In this document: in pieces, positions 33,555 through 38,269 of the stretch
Layout: each line of letters starts with the position of its first letter
How positions within the stretch are numbered: the first letter of the stretch is position 1
Source of the DNA: Mycobacterium sp. WUMAC-067
Lineage (GTDB): Bacteria; Actinomycetota; Actinomycetes; Mycobacteriales; Mycobacteriaceae
Length of the DNA stretch: 38,269 nt
NCBI RefSeq assembly: GCF_020217485.1
Contig: NZ_JAEKMI010000042.1
Coordinates: 1-38,269 of the forward strand
Direction: 5' to 3'
Translations under genes and position numbers: made by a program
Notes under the pieces: generated by a model
Databases searched by the model: none
What the model was told of the DNA's origin: nothing
Seen by the model: only the letters and a program-made list of their open reading frames with translations

Positions 33555-33562
33555 ACCCTGTG

Positions 33563-33600
33563 GCGATCGCCAGCGCGGCGCAGCCGGGCGCGGCGGGTCG
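33563..33600 (-). repeat. GC-rich repeat family R, copy 2
   Basis: The reverse complement matches 29722-29759 at 35 of 38 positions, with shared ends CGACCCGC and GCGATCGC. It lies between the SRPBCC stop and the dnaE1 promoter. The location after a stop codon, as for copy 1, suggests a terminator or REP-like role. Confidence 0.75.
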
Positions 33601-33660
33601 CCACCGAAATCATCCGTGACACACGCGGCGACACGCCCAACTCGTGTCGGTCGGCGGTCA

Positions 33661-33666
33661 TAGACT
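33661..33666 (+). promoter_or_regulatory. -10 box of dnaE1
   Basis: TAGACT lies nine bases before the dnaE1 ATG. The mRNA leader would be zero to three bases, so initiation is leaderless or nearly so. No clear -35. Confidence 0.45.
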
Positions 33667-33675
33667 GGCGTCCCT

Positions 33676-36600
33676 ATGAACCACTCGTCCTTCGTGCACC
33701 TGCATAACCACACCGAGTATTCGATGTTGGACGGTGCCGCGAAGATCACGCCGATGCTCGCCGAGGTGGACCGGCTGCAAATGCCCGCGGTCGGGATGAC
33801 CGACCACGGAAACATGTTCGGCGCCAGCGAGTTCTACAACGCCGCCGCCAAGGCGGGGATCAAGCCGATCATCGGCGTCGAGGCCTACATCGCGCCGGCG
33901 TCGCGCTTCGACACCCGGCGGATCCTGTGGGGTGACCCCGGCCAGAAGTCCGACGACGTGTCGGGCAGCGGCTCGTACACGCACCTGACCATGGTGGCCG
34001 AGAACGCCACCGGCCTGCGCAACCTGTTCAAGCTGACCTCGCTGGCGTCGTTCGAGGGCCAGCTCGGCAAGTGGTCGCGAATGGACGCCGAGATCATCGC
34101 CGAGCACGCCGAGGGCATCATCGCCACCACCGGCTGCCCCTCGGGGGAGGTGCAGACCCGACTTCGCCTGGGCCATGACCGCGAGGCGCTGGAGTCGGCC
34201 GCCAAGTGGCGCGAGATCTTCGGCGCCGACAACTACTTCCTCGAGCTGATGGACCACGGGCTGTCCATCGAGCAGCGGGTCCGCGAAGGGCTGCTCGAGA
34301 TCGGCCGCAAGCTGGGCATCCCGCCGCTGGCCACCAACGACTGCCACTACGTCACCCGCGACGCCGCCCACAACCACGAGGCGCTGTTGTGCGTGCAGAC
34401 CGGCAAGACCCTCTCGGACCCCAACCGATTCAAGTTCGACGGCGACGGCTACTACCTGAAGTCGGCCGCCGAGATGCGCCGGATCTGGGACGACGAGGTC
34501 CCCGGCGCCTGCGACTCCACCCTGCTCATCGCCGAGCGGGTGCAGCCCTACGACGAGGTCTGGGCGCCGCGCGACCGGATGCCGATCTTCCCGGTGCCCG
34601 AGGGGCACGACCAGGCGAGCTGGCTGCACCACGAGGTGATGGCCGGGCTGGCGCGCCGCTTCCCGTCCGGCGTCGGCCAGGACTACATCGACCGGGCCGA
34701 GTACGAGATCAAGGTCATCTGCGACAAGGGTTTCCCGTCGTACTTCCTGATCGTCGCCGACCTGATCAACTACGCCCGGTCTGTCGACATCCGGGTGGGG
34801 CCGGGGCGTGGTTCGGCGGCCGGCTCGCTGGTGGCCTACGCGCTGGGCATCACCAACATCGACCCCATTCCGCACGGCCTGCTGTTCGAGCGGTTCCTCA
34901 ACCCGGAACGTCCGTCGGCGCCCGACATCGACATCGACTTCGACGACCGTCGTCGCGGCGAAATGGTGCGCTACGCCGCCGACAAGTGGGGCTCCGACCG
35001 CGTCGCGCAGGTCATCACCTTCGGCACCATCAAAACCAAAGCGGCCCTGAAGGACTCGGCGCGAATCCATTACGGCCAGCCCGGCTTCGCCATCGCCGAC
35101 CGGATCACCAAGGCGCTGCCGCCGCCGATCATGGCGAAGGACATTCCGCTGTCGGGGATCACCGATCCCGCCCACGAGCGGTACAAGGAGGCCGCCGAGG
35201 TCCGCGGCCTGATCGAAACCGACCCCGACGTCCGCACCATCTACCAGACCGCCCGCGGCCTGGAAGGCCTGATCCGCAACGCCGGGGTGCACGCGTGCGC
35301 GGTGATCATGAGCAGCGAGCCGCTGACCGAGGCCATCCCGCTGTGGAAGCGCCCGCAGGACGGGGCCATCATCACCGGCTGGGACTACCCGTCGTGTGAG
35401 GCCATCGGCCTGCTGAAGATGGACTTCCTGGGCCTGCGCAACCTGACGATCATCGGCGACGCCCTGGATAACATCAAGGCCAACAGGGGAATTGACCTCG
35501 ACCTGGAATCCGTGCCGCTCGACGACAAACCCACCTACGAGCTGCTGGGCCGCGGCGACACCCTGGGCGTGTTCCAGCTCGACGGCGGGCCGATGCGCGA
35601 CCTGCTGCGCCGCATGCAGCCCACCGAGTTCAACGACATCGTCGCGGTGCTGGCGCTGTACCGCCCCGGGCCGATGGGCATGAACGCCCACAACGACTAC
35701 GCCGACCGCAAGAACGGTCGCCAGCCGATCAAGCCGATCCACCCGGAGCTCGAGGAGCCGCTGCGCGAAATCCTCTCCGAGACTTACGGTTTGATCGTCT
35801 ACCAAGAGCAGATCATGTTCATCGCCCAAAAGGTCGCCTCCTACACCATGGGCAAGGCCGACGCGTTGCGCAAGGCGATGGGCAAGAAGAAGCTCGAGGT
35901 GCTCGAGGCCGAGTACAAGGGCTTCTACGAGGGCATGACCGCCAACGGATTCTCCGAAAAAGCGGTGAAGGCGTTGTGGGACACCATCCTTCCCTTCGCC
36001 GGGTATGCGTTCAACAAATCGCACGCGGCCGGCTACGGCCTGGTCTCGTATTGGACCGCCTACCTGAAGGCCAACTATCCGGCCGAGTACATGGCCGGGC
36101 TGCTGACCTCGGTGGGCGACGACAAGGACAAGGCCGCCGTCTACCTGGCCGACTGCCGCAAGCTGGGCATCACGGTGTTGCCGCCCGACGTCAACGAGTC
36201 GCTGGTGAACTTCGCCTCGGTCGGAACGGACATCCGCTTCGGGCTGGGCGCGGTGCGCAACGTCGGCGCCAACGTGGTGGGTTCGCTGATCGGCACCCGC
36301 AACGGCAAGGGCAAGTTCACCGACTTCTCGGACTACCTCAACAAGATCGACATCGCGGCCTGCAACAAGAAGGTCACCGAGTCGCTGATCAAGGCCGGCG
36401 CCTTCGACTCGCTCGGTCACGCCCGCAAGGGCCTGTTCCTGGTGCACACCGACGCGGTCGATTCGGTGCTGGGCACCAAGAAGGCCGAGGCGATGGGCCA
36501 ATTCGACCTGTTCGGCGGCGACGACGGGTGCACCGAAGCGGTGTTCACCATCAAGGTGCCCGACGACGAGTGGGAGGACAAGCACAAGCTCGCGCTGGAG

Positions 36601-37209
36601 CGGGAGATGCTGGGCCTCTACGTGTCCGGGCATCCGCTCAACGGGGTGGCGCACCTGCTGGCCGCCCAGGTCGACACCCAGATCCCGGCCATCCTCGACG
36701 GCGACGTGCCCAACGAGACCCAGGTGCGGGTGGGCGGCATCCTCGCGTCGGTCAACCGGCGGGTCAACAAGAACGGGATGCCCTGGGCGTCAGCGCAATT
36801 GGAGGACCTCACCGGTGGCATCGAGGTGATGTTCTTCCCGCACGCGTACTCGAGCTACGGCGCCGACATCGCCGACGACACCGTCGTGCTGATCAACGCC
36901 AAGGTGGCCATCCGCGACGACCGCATCAGCCTGATCGCCAACGAGCTTGTGGTGCCGGACTTTTCCACCGCCCAGGTGAACCGGCCGATCGCCGTCAGCC
37001 TGCCCACCCGGCAGTGCACCATCGACAAGGTCAGCGCGCTCAAGCAGGTGCTGGCGCGGCACCCGGGCACCTCGCAGGTACACCTGCGGCTGATCAGCGG
37101 GGACCGGATCACCACGCTGGAACTCGATGCGTCGCTTCGGGTGACGCCGTCGCCGGCGTTGATGGGGGACCTCAAGGAGCTACTCGGCCCGGGCTGCCTA
37201 GGGGGCTAG
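33676..37209 (+). CDS. dnaE1: DNA polymerase III alpha subunit, replicative
   Basis: This 1,177-residue protein is the essential replicative polymerase (Rv1547, about 1,184 residues). The N-terminal PHP domain keeps metal ligands in HLHNHTEYS (His8, His10, His12) and TDHGNMFG; in mycobacteria this domain is known to be the proofreading exonuclease. The palm has PDIDIDFDD with catalytic Asp417, Asp419 and Asp421 region. The clamp-binding motif QFDLF is at 942-946, and an OB-fold region follows (about 1010-1090). The start is supported by the -10 at 33661. The TAG stop lies inside a hairpin. Confidence 0.97.
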   Translation: MNHSSFVHLHNHTEYSMLDGAAKITPMLAEVDRLQMPAVGMTDHGNMFGASEFYNAAAKAGIKPIIGVEAYIAPASRFDTRRILWGDPGQKSDDVSGSGSYTHLTMVAENATGLRNLFKLTSLASFEGQLGKWSRMDAEIIAEHAEGIIATTGCPSGEVQTRLRLGHDREALESAAKWREIFGADNYFLELMDHGLSIEQRVREGLLEIGRKLGIPPLATNDCHYVTRDAAHNHEALLCVQTGKTLSDPNRFKFDGDGYYLKSAAEMRRIWDDEVPGACDSTLLIAERVQPYDEVWAPRDRMPIFPVPEGHDQASWLHHEVMAGLARRFPSGVGQDYIDRAEYEIKVICDKGFPSYFLIVADLINYARSVDIRVGPGRGSAAGSLVAYALGITNIDPIPHGLLFERFLNPERPSAPDIDIDFDDRRRGEMVRYAADKWGSDRVAQVITFGTIKTKAALKDSARIHYGQPGFAIADRITKALPPPIMAKDIPLSGITDPAHERYKEAAEVRGLIETDPDVRTIYQTARGLEGLIRNAGVHACAVIMSSEPLTEAIPLWKRPQDGAIITGWDYPSCEAIGLLKMDFLGLRNLTIIGDALDNIKANRGIDLDLESVPLDDKPTYELLGRGDTLGVFQLDGGPMRDLLRRMQPTEFNDIVAVLALYRPGPMGMNAHNDYADRKNGRQPIKPIHPELEEPLREILSETYGLIVYQEQIMFIAQKVASYTMGKADALRKAMGKKKLEVLEAEYKGFYEGMTANGFSEKAVKALWDTILPFAGYAFNKSHAAGYGLVSYWTAYLKANYPAEYMAGLLTSVGDDKDKAAVYLADCRKLGITVLPPDVNESLVNFASVGTDIRFGLGAVRNVGANVVGSLIGTRNGKGKFTDFSDYLNKIDIAACNKKVTESLIKAGAFDSLGHARKGLFLVHTDAVDSVLGTKKAEAMGQFDLFGGDDGCTEAVFTIKVPDDEWEDKHKLALEREMLGLYVSGHPLNGVAHLLAAQVDTQIPAILDGDVPNETQVRVGGILASVNRRVNKNGMPWASAQLEDLTGGIEVMFFPHAYSSYGADIADDTVVLINAKVAIRDDRISLIANELVVPDFSTAQVNRPIAVSLPTRQCTIDKVSALKQVLARHPGTSQVHLRLISGDRITTLELDASLRVTPSPALMGDLKELLGPGCLGG

Positions 37210-37233
37210 CGGGTCGCGGTTCAGCGCCCCGCT
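37208..37233 (+). terminator. Hairpin over the dnaE1 stop
   Basis: AGCGGG (37208-37213) pairs with CCCGCT (37228-37233). No T-run follows. The left arm AGCGGGTCGCG also matches the end of repeat family R for 11 bases, possibly a decayed fragment. It lies between convergent dnaE1 and the MarR gene. Confidence 0.35.
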
Positions 37234-37308
37234 CCGCCGCGAAGGTGCTCATATGTACGCGGTTTACGGCGTGTCGGTGTACAAACACGCGCGCTCGCGG
37301 GCTGACGG

Positions 37309-37845
37309 TTACGCGTCGTCGGTCTTCCGCAGCGGATTTGGAACTGGCGACTCCGAAACACCGCTGAGCTTGCGCAGCGTAACGATGCAGGCTTGGAGCT
37401 CTCTGAGAGTCACGCTGGCCGCCTTGGCCCGGAAGAACTCATGCAGCTGGCGCAACGACTCCTTTTGCAGGCGCACACCGCGCGGCGTCACCCGGATGCG
37501 GGTGACCCGCTTGTCGACATTCGATGCCGTCCGTCGCAACAGATCCGCGGCGGCGAGCTTGTCGATGTCCGCGGTGATGGTACTCGGCAGCACGTTGAGA
37601 TATTCGCTCAGCGAGCTGGGGCGATCGAGCCCGGCGTGGACCAGAAAGATGATGCCCAGGGCGCGTTCAGAGATTCCATACTCATCGGCCACCGGCATGG
37701 TGAGGGTCGCAATCATACGTTGGACGTCCATCACCGCTCCAAGAAAGTCGACGATGTCGGCGTCGTCGGCAGGCCTAATGGCGTCGGTCACGACGCCATA
37801 CGCTACCGCCTCGCCGTCTGACAGCGGCTCAAGATAATATTTCAT
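37309..37845 (-). CDS. MarR family transcriptional regulator
   Basis: This 178-residue protein has a MarR-type winged helix-turn-helix: a dimerisation helix near residues 28-55, the DNA-recognition region SSLSEYLNVLPSTITADIDKLAAADLLRR (two parts of the HTH), then a wing with VDKRVTRIRVTPRG, the typical DxRxxxxxxT signature. It should repress its own gene and the divergent membrane-protein gene at the AT-rich palindrome that overlaps its start. The ligand is unknown. The ATG at 37845 is the longest start; a TATAAT on the minus strand (37849-37844) overlaps it, so a downstream GTG at 37791 is an alternative. This gene does not follow dnaE1 in M. tuberculosis. Confidence 0.87.
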   Translation of the reverse strand: MKYYLEPLSDGEAVAYGVVTDAIRPADDADIVDFLGAVMDVQRMIATLTMPVADEYGISERALGIIFLVHAGLDRPSSLSEYLNVLPSTITADIDKLAAADLLRRTASNVDKRVTRIRVTPRGVRLQKESLRQLHEFFRAKAASVTLRELQACIVTLRKLSGVSESPVPNPLRKTDDA

Positions 37846-37853
37846 TATATGAA
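37841..37853. promoter_or_regulatory. Candidate MarR operator
   Basis: TTCAT-TAT-ATGAA is a perfect inverted repeat with a 3-nt centre. It lies in an AT-rich island unlike the rest of the window, covers the MarR start codon and a minus-strand TATAAT, and is followed by two plus-strand TAATCT boxes (37854 and 37864). It is well placed to control both divergent genes. Confidence 0.5.
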
Positions 37854-37930
37854 TAATCTGGGTTAATCTTCACCCGAGGCGATGTTCGCCTCACGCGTCA
37901 CGAGGTCGCACGGAGACGGCGAGGAGTGCA

Positions 37931-38269
37931 ATGAAGCCATCAGTTCCTGTCGAGGAGCCCGCGATCGCCAGCCGGACCAACCGCCCCCGTGCCGCTTCCT
38001 CCTGGCAGGTCCTACTCGGTTGGGTGATCGTGGCCGCGCTGGCGGTCGTCATTCTGGTGACCGCAGACAAGCACGGACCGGTGTCGACCGACAACGCGAA
38101 TCCGGACGGCGTGGGCAAGCCGCCGCCGGTACAGCCACTGTTACACCCCTTCGACTGGCTTGCGTGCGGACAGATATTGGGCGCTCTGCTCGCCGCTGGC
38201 ACAATGGTCGCGTCGGTTCTCGTCTGGAGGCGTCATCCCGGACACCCGGTCATACTTATGACCCTCGCT
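37931..38269 (+). CDS. Unidentified membrane protein (3'-partial)
   Basis: An open frame runs from ATG 37931 to the window end without a stop (113 residues). The ATG has an SD GAGGAG five to ten bases upstream. A polar, Pro/Arg-rich N-terminus of about 24 residues is followed by membrane segments at about 25-44 (WQVLLGWVIVAALAVVILV) and 75-99, and a third may begin at the end (HPVILMTLA). I do not recognise the family with confidence. The layout vaguely recalls AveC-like multi-spanning proteins of mycobacteria, but too little is present to say. It is divergent from the MarR gene and likely its target. Confidence 0.7.
   Translation, partial: MKPSVPVEEPAIASRTNRPRAASSWQVLLGWVIVAALAVVILVTADKHGPVSTDNANPDGVGKPPPVQPLLHPFDWLACGQILGALLAAGTMVASVLVWRRHPGHPVILMTLA

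Noticed and set aside
33658..36654. 998-codon open frame antisense to dnaE1
   Set aside because: It lies wholly opposite a certain gene; its protein is low-complexity His/Val/Gly/Asp-rich sequence typical of GC-rich antisense shadows.
37253..37837. Plus-strand frame opposite the MarR gene
   Set aside because: It is antisense to a recognised regulator and its product is Ser/Arg-rich with no domain.
1..38269. tRNA, rRNA, insertion sequences or phage attachment sites
   Set aside because: No cloverleaf sequence, rRNA signature, transposase or tRNA-like direct repeat was recognised by eye on either strand.

Overview
The window is high-GC actinobacterial DNA that I read as the chromosome of a slow-growing Mycobacterium, probably in or near the M. 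avium complex. From ileS rightwards the order is ileS, dinX, ansA, lspA, an RluD-family synthase, glbN, two SDR genes, an SRPBCC protein and dnaE1. This follows M. tuberculosis Rv1536-Rv1547, and the Rv1531, Rv1533 and Rv1535 counterparts lie to the left. HbN, DnaE1, the M-box before the Rv1535 homologue and the T-box before ileS are all mycobacterial hallmarks. Species assignment is inference.

Region 1 (1-18646) is one giant NRPS gene, cut at its 5' end. It has a partial carrier domain, five complete C-A-T modules with an epimerase in module 2, and a terminal thioester reductase instead of a thioesterase. It should build a peptide of at least five residues with a D-residue at the second visible position and probably Thr at the fourth, released as an aldehyde or alcohol. 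M. tuberculosis has no such gene here. The A domain of module 4 looks like a core-swapped chimera, and modules 4 and 5 share nearly identical tracts.

Region 2 (18650-21609) holds a CMD/AhpD-like protein, a nitronate monooxygenase-like flavoprotein with a leaderless promoter, and then two RNA regulators. An Mg2+ M-box leader contains a 26-codon ORF, a U-tract hairpin and an SD-sequestering hairpin ahead of the small Rv1535-like gene. A translational isoleucine T-box with an ultrashort stem I precedes ileS.

Region 3 (21610-29705) contains ileS, an AbiEi/DUF559-type gene held between two copies of a ~63-nt palindrome (a third copy lies before the ileS T-box), dinX converging on ansA with overlapping ends, and the lspA-rluD-like pair with an 8-nt overlap.

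Region 4 (29706-37209) has a SAM methyltransferase where M. tuberculosis has lprI, then glbN, two SDR genes preceded by a 13-codon leaderless uORF, an SRPBCC protein and dnaE1. A second, 38-nt GC-rich repeat occurs twice here in opposite orientations, each copy directly beside a stop codon.

Region 5 (37210-38269) leaves the M. tuberculosis order: a MarR regulator with an AT-rich palindrome over its start, divergent from a membrane-protein gene cut by the window end.

The candidates most worth pursuing are the NRPS and its unknown product, the palindrome/DUF559 association, and the layered M-box leader.
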